DNA of 64,000 bases from Halalkalibacter krulwichiae (GTDB taxonomy: Bacteria; Bacillota; Bacilli; Bacillales; Bacillaceae_D): the NCBI RefSeq assembly GCF_002109385.1, contig NZ_CP020814.1:1118001-1182000 (forward strand), in the 5' to 3' direction. This document shows positions 18,763-28,178 of this stretch, piece after piece. The position numbers were made by a program, and so were the translations under genes. Under the pieces are notes generated by a model. It was not told where the DNA came from. It did not search any database and worked only from the letters and a program-made list of their open reading frames with translations. Within the stretch, counting starts at the first letter, position 1. Each line of letters opens with the position of its first letter.

Positions 18763-19506
18763 ATGAAAAAAATTGTAATCATCGGCGGGGCTGGAACAGT
18801 TGGTACCATTTTAACAAAAGGCCTGTTGAAGGATTATGAAGTTACGGTTTTGGATCATAAAAAAAATGAAACACTCGATGTACCTTTTATAAAAGTAGAT
18901 GCAACGAGTTTGGATGATTTACTGTTACTGGTTCCTGAAGCAGATGTTCTTATTAATTTGTTAAATACAGACACTTCACATGCAATAGAAGATGTACAAA
19001 CTTTTGAACAGATGACAACTACTTTCTTTAAGGCAACTTATTACATTCTTCATACGGCTCGAAAGAAAAACATTCCTAAAGTGATCTTTGCCAGCACTAA
19101 CCATGTAACGGATGCTTATGAAGAAGAAGGACGTTCTTTACTTGGACGAGAAATTACAATTGAAGATAAGCCTTCATCAAGAGGATTGTACGGCGTACTT
19201 AAATATGCATCAGAACAAATTGGTCAATTATTCTCAATAGAAGAAAATATCTCCGTTATTAATATTCGAATTGGATCAGTGCCAAAAGGAGTGACAAAGC
19301 AAACGATTGAAGAAAATGACAGGTTAAAAAAGACTCTACTGTCACATACTGATTTAATTCGTCTATTTACTGCAGCAGTTGAAACAGATCGTTCATTTGG
19401 TACATATTACGGGGTATCAGATAATCCTGGGAAACCATGGGACATGGCAAATGCAAAAAGTGAACTTGGATTTGAGTCTCATGAGGACACAACGGATATA
19501 TTATAG
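18763..19506 (+). CDS. NAD-dependent epimerase/dehydratase, uronate dehydrogenase-like
   Basis: Extended short-chain dehydrogenase of about 247 residues. Seen: Rossmann motif IIGGAGTVG at the N-terminus, ASTNHVT, the YGVLK catalytic Tyr-Lys pair and a C-terminal FGTYYGVSDNPGKPWDMANAKSELGF. The last segments resemble uronate dehydrogenases, which oxidise galacturonate or glucuronate to the aldaric acid lactone, but substrate is inferred. ATG 18763 was preferred to TTG 18730; GAAAGGAAG lies 12 bases upstream. It sits between uxaC and the rhgT operon. Confidence 0.65.
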   Translation: MKKIVIIGGAGTVGTILTKGLLKDYEVTVLDHKKNETLDVPFIKVDATSLDDLLLLVPEADVLINLLNTDTSHAIEDVQTFEQMTTTFFKATYYILHTARKKNIPKVIFASTNHVTDAYEEEGRSLLGREITIEDKPSSRGLYGVLKYASEQIGQLFSIEENISVINIRIGSVPKGVTKQTIEENDRLKKTLLSHTDLIRLFTAAVETDRSFGTYYGVSDNPGKPWDMANAKSELGFESHEDTTDIL

Positions 19507-19646
19507 AAAGAGGTTATTTTAGGATAGTCAGTCATGCCTTTCCTAAGATAATCTCTATTTTGTTTACATACCAGAGGGAATGAGTATGTGTTTTATAAGA
19601 AGTTATCAATGGTGTAAGAGATACCTAATCTAATGATTATTTACGT

Positions 19647-19669
19647 ACTTAGTAAGCATTTCCTATAAT
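19647..19669 (+). promoter_or_regulatory. Promoter and candidate YesS-type site before rhgT
   Basis: TATAAT (19664-19669) lies 23 bases before the ribosome site. The element ACTTAGTAAG (19647-19656) occupies the -35/spacer region. The same odd palindrome recurs twice before the pectinesterase operon, so it may be an activator site. Confidence 0.45.
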
Positions 19670-19691
19670 CACCTTAAATGGAGGTGAGCAG

Positions 19692-20372
19692 ATGGAGAAA
19701 GTTCGTATTTTTATTGCCGGTGATTCGACAGCATCGAATTACGATCAATCAAAATTTCCAAGAGCTGGCTGGGGACAAGTAATAGGTTCATTACTAACAA
19801 AAGAAGTAAGTATTCATAATCATGCTTCGTCTGGGAGAAGTTCTAAAAGTTTTGTGGAAGAAGGAAGACTAGAGAAAATAAGTACTAAGTTAGAAAAAGG
19901 AGACTTTTTTTTCATTCAGTTTGGGCATAACGATTCAAAACAGGACGAGAAGCGTTATACAGACCCATTTACTTCCTATAAAGAATACTTGAGACTTTAT
20001 ATTGAAGAGGCAAGACAAAAGGGAGCAAACCCAATTTTGTTGACTCCGATCGAGCGCAGAGGGTTCCATTCAGATGGTAGTTTGGTAGAAACACATGGTT
20101 ATTACCCAACTGCGATGAGAGAACTTGCAAAGGAGTATCATGTGCCACTTATTGACATAACGAAGAAGAGCAAAACATTATTTGAAAAATTAGGACCTGA
20201 AAAAACAAAGGAAATTTTTTTGTGGATTAAACAGGGGGAGCATGTAAATTATCAAGAGGGTGTAAAAGATAATACTCATCTTTCTGAATATGGCGCAAAA
20301 CATATAGCAAGATTAGTACTTGAAGGTTGTAAGGAGAAGCAAATTCTTATAGCTAATTACATGATTGAGTAG
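19692..20372 (+). CDS. rhgT: Rhamnogalacturonan acetylesterase (SGNH hydrolase)
   Basis: Removes acetyl groups from rhamnogalacturonan fragments (CE12-type). The 226 residues show the SGNH blocks: IAGDSTASNYD (nucleophile Ser), the Gly in HASSGRSSKSF, FIQFGHNDSK (Asn) and DNTHLSEYGA (Asp-x-x-His). There is no signal peptide, so it should act in the cytoplasm on imported oligosaccharides. GGAGGTGAGCAG precedes the ATG. It is the first gene of an operon with a GH28 and an isomerase; B. subtilis RhgT/YesT is the closest named relative I recognise. Confidence 0.88.
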   Translation: MEKVRIFIAGDSTASNYDQSKFPRAGWGQVIGSLLTKEVSIHNHASSGRSSKSFVEEGRLEKISTKLEKGDFFFIQFGHNDSKQDEKRYTDPFTSYKEYLRLYIEEARQKGANPILLTPIERRGFHSDGSLVETHGYYPTAMRELAKEYHVPLIDITKKSKTLFEKLGPEKTKEIFLWIKQGEHVNYQEGVKDNTHLSEYGAKHIARLVLEGCKEKQILIANYMIE

Positions 20373-20383
20373 CGGAGGGGCAA

Positions 20384-21934
20384 ATGATTACTGAGAATCA
20401 AGAAATCAAACAACCTATAATACCAAAAAACGTGTTTCATATTACAGATTTTGGGGCTATAGGAAATGGAATGTATGATAATACGAATGTGTTTCAAGTT
20501 GTAATGAAGAAAATTCAAGAGGTTGGAGGTGGCAAAGTTATTGTTCCAGCAGGAATTTGGCTTACCGGACCGATTCAACTTGTAAGCAAGCTTAATCTTC
20601 ACTTTGAAGATGGGGCTATTTTGCTATTCAGTTCTAATTTTGATCAATATCCATTAATTCTCTCTAGCTTTGAAGGAGAGGAAACTATTAGATGCAGGTC
20701 ACCGTTAGATGGAGAAGAGTTAGAAGATGTCGCCATAACTGGAAGCGGTGTCATAGATGGTTCGGGTAGTGCGTGGCGTCCGGTGAAGCGTTATAAAATG
20801 ACGGAGATGCAGTGGGAACAATTAATTAACTCAGGTGGAATTGTAGACGAAGAAGGAGAAGTTTGGTGGCCGAGTGAGCAAGCGTTAAAAGGGAAACAAG
20901 TATTTCAACAGTTACGTAATAGCGGTTCAAGAAATGTAGAAGATTTCAAGTATATAAAAGATTTTCTTAGACCGAACTTAGTTAGTTTAAGAAGGTGTAA
21001 GAGAATATTATTAGACGGACCAACATTTCAGAACTCCCCAGCATGGTGTGTTCATCCTTGGGTTTGTGAACAGATAACGATAAAAAACATTACTGTACGG
21101 AACCCTTGGTTCTCTCAAAATGGTGATGGATTAGATGTTGAGTCTAGTCGATTTGGTTTGATCGAAGATTGTATCTTTGATGTAGGAGATGATGCTATTT
21201 GCATAAAATCAGGAAAAGATGAGGCAGGGCGTCTTTTAGGAGTACCATGTGAGCATATAACGATTAGACGCTGCCAAGTATACAGCGGTCATGGTGGGTT
21301 TGTAATTGGTAGTGAAATGTCAGGTGGAGTTCGTGATATTACGATTAGTGATTGTTCTTTTTTTGGAACCGATGTTGGACTACGCTTTAAGAGCACACGT
21401 GGTCGAGGAGGCGTTGTCGAGAACATTTACGTTGACCGTATTACAATGAATGATATAAAAAATGAAGCAATTGTTTTTCAGATGTTCTATGAATTAGAAG
21501 GTGAAAAGGTTTTAACGGATGAGAAAGTAACGGAGAAAACACCTATATTCCGTAACATTACCATTACGAACGTTTTATGCACTGGTGCACAAACAGCAAT
21601 TAAAATGAAAGGCTTGCCAGAGATGCCCTTACAAAATATAAACTTTACGAATATAACGATTAGTTCGTTTGAAGGGATTTGCTGTTCCGAATGTGTAGAG
21701 CTCAGTTTTTCTAATGTGAAATTAAACATAAAGAACGGACCTTTAACTCAATTAGAGAATTGTAAGCAAGTGGTGTTAGATCAGGTAATAAGCACTGAAC
21801 CATTAAATTCTTTCTTAAATATAACTGGAAATAAGAATATCACAGTAAAAGGAGAGAGGATCAAAGAGGGGGATTTTGTTTCGGTAAGTAATGAAGTCGA
21901 TTCAAATGAACTGAAACTAATTAAATCACAATAG
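20384..21934 (+). CDS. Glycoside hydrolase family 28 (polygalacturonase-like), copy 1
   Basis: Parallel beta-helix hydrolase of 516 residues acting on galacturonate-containing oligosaccharides. GH28 active-site blocks are present: NGDGLDVES, FDVGDDAICIKSG (paired Asp), and YSGHGGFVIGSEMSGG (Gly-His-Gly), followed by RFKSTRGRGGVVENI. No signal peptide is seen, so it is probably a cytoplasmic exo-acting enzyme on oligogalacturonides or unsaturated rhamnogalacturonan fragments. It starts 11 bases after rhgT and has a paralogue at 33298. Confidence 0.9.
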   Translation: MITENQEIKQPIIPKNVFHITDFGAIGNGMYDNTNVFQVVMKKIQEVGGGKVIVPAGIWLTGPIQLVSKLNLHFEDGAILLFSSNFDQYPLILSSFEGEETIRCRSPLDGEELEDVAITGSGVIDGSGSAWRPVKRYKMTEMQWEQLINSGGIVDEEGEVWWPSEQALKGKQVFQQLRNSGSRNVEDFKYIKDFLRPNLVSLRRCKRILLDGPTFQNSPAWCVHPWVCEQITIKNITVRNPWFSQNGDGLDVESSRFGLIEDCIFDVGDDAICIKSGKDEAGRLLGVPCEHITIRRCQVYSGHGGFVIGSEMSGGVRDITISDCSFFGTDVGLRFKSTRGRGGVVENIYVDRITMNDIKNEAIVFQMFYELEGEKVLTDEKVTEKTPIFRNITITNVLCTGAQTAIKMKGLPEMPLQNINFTNITISSFEGICCSECVELSFSNVKLNIKNGPLTQLENCKQVVLDQVISTEPLNSFLNITGNKNITVKGERIKEGDFVSVSNEVDSNELKLIKSQ

Positions 21935-21945
21935 GAGGAACAGGA

Positions 21946-22791
21946 ATGACTGTTGGTGCATTGGCTCATTTATTTGGAAAGTTGCCGTATAAGGAATTGG
22001 CAGAGAGAATTGGCTCAAAAAAGATTGAGCATGTTCAATTAGCGATTTGGAAAGCGTTAAATGATGAAGATTTTACACAAGTAGGAAAGTTAAACCCTGG
22101 CCTAGTAAGACGCATTAAGAAAGAATTCGATAAGCATCAAGTTTCCATATCTGTTCTAGCCTGCTATCTCCATTTATTTGATCGAAATATAGAAAAAAGA
22201 CAAGAGAATTTAGCGCGCTTTAAAGAGTTGCTTCGATATGCACCCTTGTTCGGAGCGCCAATTGTTGCTGTGGAAGTAGGTAAGATGCCTATACAAGAAG
22301 TAACAGATCAGGATTGGGAAACATTGAAGAGTTCTTTAAGCGAATTAATATATGAAGCTCAAAAATGGGGAGTTACAATTGGAATTGAACCAGCCAATGA
22401 TCATTTAATTGGTAGTGCAAAATCACTTAAGAGAATGCTAGATGAGTTACCATCAACTCATTTGGGTGTAGTTTTAGATCCGGGGAATTTATTAACAGCG
22501 GACAATTTTCATAAACAAGATGAGGTTATACAAGAAGCATTTGATCTGTTAGGAGAAAGAATTGTTGCCTGTCATGCAAAAGATAGGATGATTGATGAAC
22601 ATGGGGAAATTCAAACGGTTACCCCGGGGACTGGTCAAATGAATTATGATCTCTACTTATCCTTATTACAATCGTATAAGCCACAATGTGACATTATTAT
22701 GGAACATACGCCTCCTAATAAGATGAGTGAAGTTAAGTCTTTTATTGAAGGAAAAAGAATCGAAACAATAAAGCGAGCTGCGAGAGCGTAA
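21946..22791 (+). CDS. Sugar phosphate isomerase/epimerase (TIM-barrel)
   Basis: 281-residue protein of the xylose-isomerase-like TIM-barrel superfamily. Metal/substrate-site blocks seen: VAVEVGKM, IGIEPANDHLIG (Glu), GVVLDPGNLLT (Asp), ACHAKDRM (His/Lys) and IIMEHTPP (Glu). The exact substrate cannot be told from sequence; given its place as last gene of rhgT-GH28-isomerase, a uronate or rhamnose-derived sugar is likely. GGAGGAACAGG precedes the ATG; a terminator follows. Confidence 0.8.
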   Translation: MTVGALAHLFGKLPYKELAERIGSKKIEHVQLAIWKALNDEDFTQVGKLNPGLVRRIKKEFDKHQVSISVLACYLHLFDRNIEKRQENLARFKELLRYAPLFGAPIVAVEVGKMPIQEVTDQDWETLKSSLSELIYEAQKWGVTIGIEPANDHLIGSAKSLKRMLDELPSTHLGVVLDPGNLLTADNFHKQDEVIQEAFDLLGERIVACHAKDRMIDEHGEIQTVTPGTGQMNYDLYLSLLQSYKPQCDIIMEHTPPNKMSEVKSFIEGKRIETIKRAARA

Positions 22792-22809
22792 TCTAAAAGA
22801 GATAATGAG

Positions 22810-22851
22810 AAGAGTCTATTTTTTAAGTAAGATGAAAATAGACTCTTTTTA
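22810..22851 (+). terminator. Terminator after the rhgT operon
   Basis: AAGAGTCTATTTT pairs with AAAATAGACTCTT, then T-run. Confidence 0.88.
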
Positions 22852-22950
22852 ATTCTTACATAATGATAAACATGATGGAGAGTAATTATGTTATAATAAA
22901 CGACATATTCTGCATAATTGCAACAATTTGAAACCTTTAATAAGTACGAA

Positions 22951-22964
22951 TGAAAACCCTTTCA
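22951..22964 (+). promoter_or_regulatory. cre box upstream of the yesS-like gene
   Basis: TGAAAACCCTTTCA matches 13 of 14 positions of the CcpA cre consensus and is palindromic except for its centre. It lies 40 bases before the start codon, which suggests catabolite repression of the regulator. Confidence 0.55.
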
Positions 22965-23004
22965 TTCATTTGAGTGATAGGGGGTGTTGAGAGGAGGTCG
23001 GTAA

Positions 23005-25302
23005 ATGAAAAGTAAAAGCTTACTGACGAAATTAATAATTTTCGCAAGTGTTGCGAGTGTAATCCCGGTTATTATTGTAGGAATATTTGCTTATGTTCAG
23101 TCGTCTAAACATATTCAAGAAAAAGTAAACCACGAGAAAATTCAGATTATTAGGCAAATTCAGTCGAACATTGAACAAGTTCTAGTAACCGTTCATCATA
23201 GTGTTAGTAGAACGATTGACTCCCCATTAATGGATTCAGTTATAAGACGCCCGTTAGTAGGAGAGGATTTCTCTATCTATAGAGAATTAAGACAAGAGCT
23301 AAGTAATCTACGATCATTTGACACGAAAGTCGATGAGGTTGTTCTTCTGAATATTCAAGAAGACTGGTTAGTAAACAATGCTGGCTTGTCAAGATTGAAC
23401 GAACATCCAGACAAAGATACATATTTGTCTTATCTTGATTTGGAATTTAATACGACATGGATTCTTTTAGAAAATGAGGCCTTTTCAGAACCGATCTCTG
23501 GTCGGAATTGTCCTCATACTATTAGTCTAGTAAAAAAATTACCCCCGAAATTGAGTTCAAAATATGGACTGGCATTTACAAATATCGCAACTTGTAGTTT
23601 AGCAGAAATGATAAATGTTGATGAGCTGTCAGATGATGTTATGATTACAGATGAAAATTTCCGGATAATCGTCCATCGAGACCCAACTTTAATAGGGGAA
23701 TTCTTGGATGATACGAAATATATTGACACACTAAATGGCTTTTCAGAAAAGGCAGGTCAATTCGAGATTGAATCTAGTGACTTCCCGTATACTGTTACGT
23801 ACCAAAGATCTGATTTTAATAATTGGAATTATATTTCTTTTACTTCAATTGATATGTTAACAGAGGAAAGTAAAAAAATAGGGTGGTTTACGTTTTTTGT
23901 CATTACGTTTATTGTGTTAACTTCTATTTTATATATTTGGATTATCAGTCGAAGATTATATTCCCCGGTGAATAAATTGGTCGGTTATATTGAAGAACGA
24001 CTGCCAGACCGAAACAGAGATCGCAATAACAGAAATGAGATAGAGATTATTGAGGAACATATCAATGACTTATTCTCATCTAAATCAAATTTGGAAATGG
24101 AACTGCGAGAACATACTCAGCAAATCAGGTCATTGTTTTTAAATCGATTGTTTACAGGGAATTTTAGGTCGAGTGAAATCACACAAAACTTATCTTATTA
24201 TCAACTGGACGAAAGAGTAGCTAGTTGGAAGGAAATGACTGTTTGTACATTGCACATCGATAATACCGAAAAGAAAAACTATGATTCAAATGATCTTGAA
24301 AAATTATCTTTTGCTGTTCGAAATATAGTTGAAGAGTCGATTGCAATAGACAATCGATTACCTACGGTATGGATTGAAGACACGTTAGTGATTTTGCTAG
24401 GGTATGAAGACTCTACAATGGATCATGTATATGAGGTAACAGAAAGTATACAAAAGGTTATTAAGAATTCATTGAATTTATCGGTTAGTATCGGTGTAAG
24501 TATGTCTTTCCATGAGATTAAAGAAGCTAAACGAGGGTATAGAGAAGGCATTGAAGCATTAAAACACAGAATGCAACTTGGGGCAGGCGTTATTATTCAC
24601 TTTAGTAGTATTAACTCTGGAAAACATACAGTTCTTTTCGATTATCCGAAGAGAACAGAAGAAGAATTGCTTGTTGCAATAAAATTAGCTGACGAAGAAA
24701 AAGTGTTAAGCCATTTATCTGCTTGGATGTCAAAAGCATTTAAAAATGCACAATCCCCAAGAGAGTATCAAATTTCTCTTATGAGATTGTTAAACAGTTT
24801 GCTAATGGTTAAGCAAGAAAGTGGAGTCAGTTTTCAACAAATTGATGTTTATCATGCATCTTTATATGAGGAGCTGCTTCAACTTCATATGAAAGAAGAA
24901 ATAGAGGACTGGTTTAAAGGTCGATTGATTATGCCGTTACTGAAAGTGTTTAATGATCGGCGAGAATCTCAATTTCAAAATCTTTCGGAGAAAATCATTG
25001 ATATTATTCAGAATCAATATGACACTGAGGTTACTTTAGAGGAATGTGCTGCACAACTTCATTATAATGCTAATTATTTAAGCAGTGTCTTTAAACAAGA
25101 GACTAACTATACGTTCAGTGAGTATTTAGCTATGTATCGTTTTAAAGTTGCGAAGCAGTGGTTAATTGAAACAAATATGACGGTTAAAGATATTGCTGAA
25201 AAATTAAAGTATAAAAACTCACAGAACTTTATTCGTTCGTTTAAAAAGCAAGAGGATATGACACCTGGGCAGTATCGCGAAAAGTACAAAGAAACGTCGT
25301 AA
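23005..25302 (+). CDS. yesS: Membrane-bound AraC-family regulator, YesS-like
   Basis: 765-residue regulator with an N-terminal membrane helix (about residues 7-28), an extracytoplasmic sensor region, a second helix (about residues 293-314), a HAMP-like linker (RRLYSPVNKLVGYIEE) and a C-terminal AraC double helix-turn-helix (ECAAQLHYNANYLSSVFK, then VKDIAEKLKYKNSQNFIRSFK). This matches B. subtilis YesS, which controls rhamnogalacturonan genes. It is transcribed alone between two pectin operons, whose promoters share the ACTTAGTAAG element, making them its likely targets. It differs from soluble AraC proteins by sensing outside the membrane. Confidence 0.85.
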   Translation: MKSKSLLTKLIIFASVASVIPVIIVGIFAYVQSSKHIQEKVNHEKIQIIRQIQSNIEQVLVTVHHSVSRTIDSPLMDSVIRRPLVGEDFSIYRELRQELSNLRSFDTKVDEVVLLNIQEDWLVNNAGLSRLNEHPDKDTYLSYLDLEFNTTWILLENEAFSEPISGRNCPHTISLVKKLPPKLSSKYGLAFTNIATCSLAEMINVDELSDDVMITDENFRIIVHRDPTLIGEFLDDTKYIDTLNGFSEKAGQFEIESSDFPYTVTYQRSDFNNWNYISFTSIDMLTEESKKIGWFTFFVITFIVLTSILYIWIISRRLYSPVNKLVGYIEERLPDRNRDRNNRNEIEIIEEHINDLFSSKSNLEMELREHTQQIRSLFLNRLFTGNFRSSEITQNLSYYQLDERVASWKEMTVCTLHIDNTEKKNYDSNDLEKLSFAVRNIVEESIAIDNRLPTVWIEDTLVILLGYEDSTMDHVYEVTESIQKVIKNSLNLSVSIGVSMSFHEIKEAKRGYREGIEALKHRMQLGAGVIIHFSSINSGKHTVLFDYPKRTEEELLVAIKLADEEKVLSHLSAWMSKAFKNAQSPREYQISLMRLLNSLLMVKQESGVSFQQIDVYHASLYEELLQLHMKEEIEDWFKGRLIMPLLKVFNDRRESQFQNLSEKIIDIIQNQYDTEVTLEECAAQLHYNANYLSSVFKQETNYTFSEYLAMYRFKVAKQWLIETNMTVKDIAEKLKYKNSQNFIRSFKKQEDMTPGQYREKYKETS

Positions 25303-25311
25303 ACATGTGAT

Positions 25312-25360
25312 ATGGCACTTAAAAAGGTGAGCGAGCCTTTTCTAAGTGCCATTTCTTTTT
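25312..25360 (+). terminator. Terminator after the yesS-like gene
   Basis: ATGGCACTTA and AAAAGG arms pair with CCTTTT and TAAGTGCCAT, then TTCTTTTT. Confidence 0.88.
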
Positions 25361-25476
25361 GGAGTGTAAACATAATATGAAATGTTACGTAGATAATCAT
25401 TAGATCAGATATCGACGAAACCATTGGTAACACAACGTGTAAGTGCTTACATTATGAGTATTTGATTATATACTTC

Positions 25477-25487
25477 ACTTAGTAAGT
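25477..25487. promoter_or_regulatory. Candidate YesS-type site 1 before the pectinesterase gene
   Basis: ACTTAGTAAGT, an odd-length perfect palindrome around a central G. Copies occur at 19647 and, in the other orientation, at 25592. Confidence 0.4.
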
Positions 25488-25560
25488 AGCATACGATCAA
25501 CTTAGATTTCTTAATCATGTATGCATAATCAACATGATTGATTTGTTTTTGGAGGTGATT

Positions 25561-25599
25561 ATGAAAGGGCTTACAGATGTATTATCCATTTCTTACTAA
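25561..25599 (+). CDS. Putative 12-residue leader peptide before pectinesterase
   Basis: ATG at 25561 follows GGAGGTGATT, one of the strongest ribosome sites in the window, and encodes MKGLTDVLSISY before TAA. The stop is 18 bases before the pectinesterase start. It also overlaps the second ACTTAsTAAGT element (25592-25601). It may couple or modulate translation of the downstream gene, or may simply be a relic. No homologue is known to me. Confidence 0.35.
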   Translation: MKGLTDVLSISY

Positions 25600-25617
25600 G
25601 TAGGCGGTGGATGAACA

Positions 25618-26559
25618 ATGAAACAAGGTTTAAAGATGACAGAACCTTTGTATCTAGTTGTATCAAAGGATGGAAAGGGAGACTTTTTCTCAATTCAGGA
25701 GGCTGTTGAAGCAGTCCCCGAGCAGTGTCCATGTGTAATCTATGTAAAAAAAGGGATCTACAAAGAGGTTGTTTGGATTCCATCGTCAAAACCCTTTATG
25801 ACAATAAGGGGCGAAGATGCATTTGAAACGGTTATAACCTTTGATAACTATGCCGGAAAAAAAAGTGAGTGCGGCAGAGTATATGGTACGAGTGGAAGTG
25901 CTAGTTTGTATGTTTTTGCTGATGATTTCAGAGCAGAACATTTAACGATTGAGAATTCTTTTGATTACTTAGAGGATGTAGAGGGGAAGCAAGCGGTCGC
26001 TGCTTATACATGTGGTAAGCGGTTGGTGTTTAAAGAAGTTCAATTTCTCGGACATCAGGATACGTTATATGCTAATACTGGCACTCAGTATTTCGATCAT
26101 TGCTACATTAAAGGACATGTCGACTTTATTTTTGGGGCAGCTCAGGCTGTATTTGAAGAATGTGTTATTGAATCTATTGATCGAGGCCTACAAGTAAATG
26201 GTTATATTACAGCCGCCAGTACATTAGTCAACAAGCGCTATGGGTATTTATTTCTAAAATGTAAATTAATTAGTACGGCAGAATGTAATACGGTTTATTT
26301 AGGACGTCCTTGGCACCCAGGTGGGAATCCAAATGCTGTGGCCAACGTTGTATTTATGTATTGTTACTTAGGCTCACATATTCATTTAGACGGCTGGACG
26401 GACATGTCAGGATTTAAAGCCAAAGATGCACGTTTTTATGAATATAAAAATGTTGGACCAGGGGCAAGTGTTAATGCATCTAGAAAGCAACTCACAGATG
26501 AGGATTCGAGGAAATATAGCAAAGCATATATCTTAGATGGCTGGGAGCCAAAAAGATAG
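25618..26559 (+). CDS. Pectinesterase (pectin methylesterase, CE8)
   Basis: Hydrolyses methyl esters of galacturonate residues. The 313-residue right-handed beta-helix protein shows the CE8 blocks: DGKGDFFSIQEAV, KGIYKE, AVAAYTCGKR, FLGHQDTLYANTG (catalytic Asp and Gln), GHVDFIFGAAQAVFE (second Asp) and YLGRPWHPGG (Arg). There is no signal peptide, in contrast with the usual secreted enzymes, so it would act on imported methylated oligogalacturonides. It heads the long operon that continues with the ABC importer genes. Confidence 0.92.
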   Translation: MKQGLKMTEPLYLVVSKDGKGDFFSIQEAVEAVPEQCPCVIYVKKGIYKEVVWIPSSKPFMTIRGEDAFETVITFDNYAGKKSECGRVYGTSGSASLYVFADDFRAEHLTIENSFDYLEDVEGKQAVAAYTCGKRLVFKEVQFLGHQDTLYANTGTQYFDHCYIKGHVDFIFGAAQAVFEECVIESIDRGLQVNGYITAASTLVNKRYGYLFLKCKLISTAECNTVYLGRPWHPGGNPNAVANVVFMYCYLGSHIHLDGWTDMSGFKAKDARFYEYKNVGPGASVNASRKQLTDEDSRKYSKAYILDGWEPKR

Positions 26560-26623
26560 GTAGAATTCAGTTAGCATTGCTTCAATTATAGTACTATCAA
26601 ATATATTAGATGGGGGTTAGTAA

Positions 26624-28177
26624 ATGTTTAAGTCTAAGAAGGTTTTTGGTTTAGTCTTTACCTTTGCTTTATTTGCAATGTTACTTTCTGCTTGCAGCAA
26701 TAATGAAAGCACTTCAAGTGGTGACACTGACTCTTCTGGAAGTACGGGAGATTCAAGTGATGTCGATGTTAACTCAATAGAACCGATTGAGTTTTCTATT
26801 ATGACAAACCTTCATACAGCAGAAACTCCTGATAAGAAAATTCAAGAACTAATCGAAGAAAGAACAGGCTACACGTTAGATATTCAATGGGTTCCAGACA
26901 GTAGTTATGAAGAAAGATTAAACACGGCATTTGCTACAGGTTCTTTCCCAGAAGCTGTTCGTGTTGGATTCCAACATTTAAATCAATTTAAAGATGCAAT
27001 TCGTAACGATCAGTTTTGGGAGATTGGACCATATCTTGACCAATTTGAGTACTTAAGTAATTTTAATGATGAAATTCTAGCTAATACAACAGTAGACGGA
27101 AAAATTTATGGTATTTACCAGGGTAGACCATTATCTCGTCAAGGAATGATTTACCGTAAGGATTGGGCTGATAATTTAGGTCTTGAAGCACCAACAACAA
27201 CAGACGAATTTATGGAAATGGTGAGAGCCTTTACTGAAGATGATCCAAATGGTACTGGGCGTAATGATACGATTGGTTTAGCAGATCGTAGTGACCTAGT
27301 ATATGGTGGGTTTAAAACAGTTGCGTCTTGGTTTGGAACACCACATGAGTGGGGCGAAAAAGATGGAGAATTATTACCAGAATTTATGTTCCCTGAGTTT
27401 ATGGAAACGTTAGACTTCTATCATGAAATGCATTCAAACGGTTATATTAACCAAGATTTCCCTGTAACAAGTAAGCAAGACCAAGTAGCTTTATTAACAA
27501 ATGGTACAGCTGGTGTGTATGTTGGTTCAATGGAAGATGTGACAAGTCTTTATAATGATGCAAGTGCATTAAACCCAGATATTGAATTTGATGTTCATAA
27601 CTATGTCGAAGGACCGCATGGTGAATTTGGGGTCTGGGCAATTCCTGGATTTAGTGAATTAGTAATGTTTCCTAAATCTGCCGTTGAGTCAGAAGAAAAG
27701 CTTCTTAGCATTCTAGGTTTTTATAACGAGCTTATGAATCCTGAGATTGCTAACATTCTTTATTGGGGAATTGAGGGAGAGCATTACGAAGTCATTGACG
27801 GAAAAGCTTCTGCAATTACAACAGATCAACAGAAAATAGATAGAGAGATTCGTCCATATTTAACACTAGAAGTTGGAGAGCCTGCGACGAATGGTCGTTA
27901 CACCATATATACGGATTATGAAGTAAGACAAAAGGCAGACCAATTAATCTTAGAAAACAATGATTATTTAATTACAGATCCAACAATCATCTTAGATTCA
28001 GAAACATTTATACGCGATGGCGATAGATTAAAGCAAATGATTGATGATGCAACAGTTCGCTACATTCTTGGTCAAACGGATAAAGAAGGATTCGAAGCAG
28101 CGGTTGAAAACTGGAAATCACAAGGTGGAAACGCTGTTATTGAAGAATTCAACGCTTCATATCAAGAACAAAATTAA
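26624..28177 (+). CDS. ABC transporter solute-binding lipoprotein
   Basis: Extracellular solute-binding protein of 517 residues, anchored through a lipobox ending LLSAC (Cys at residue 24) after a hydrophobic signal, followed by a Ser/Asp/Gly-rich linker. The body fits the large LplA/YtcQ-type family that works with paired permeases of the LplB/LplC class. From the neighbouring enzymes, pectic oligosaccharides (oligogalacturonides or rhamnogalacturonan fragments) are the likely ligands. A 44-bp perfect palindrome follows the stop and separates it from the permease genes. Confidence 0.88.
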   Translation: MFKSKKVFGLVFTFALFAMLLSACSNNESTSSGDTDSSGSTGDSSDVDVNSIEPIEFSIMTNLHTAETPDKKIQELIEERTGYTLDIQWVPDSSYEERLNTAFATGSFPEAVRVGFQHLNQFKDAIRNDQFWEIGPYLDQFEYLSNFNDEILANTTVDGKIYGIYQGRPLSRQGMIYRKDWADNLGLEAPTTTDEFMEMVRAFTEDDPNGTGRNDTIGLADRSDLVYGGFKTVASWFGTPHEWGEKDGELLPEFMFPEFMETLDFYHEMHSNGYINQDFPVTSKQDQVALLTNGTAGVYVGSMEDVTSLYNDASALNPDIEFDVHNYVEGPHGEFGVWAIPGFSELVMFPKSAVESEEKLLSILGFYNELMNPEIANILYWGIEGEHYEVIDGKASAITTDQQKIDREIRPYLTLEVGEPATNGRYTIYTDYEVRQKADQLILENNDYLITDPTIILDSETFIRDGDRLKQMIDDATVRYILGQTDKEGFEAAVENWKSQGGNAVIEEFNASYQEQN

Positions 28178-28178
28178 C

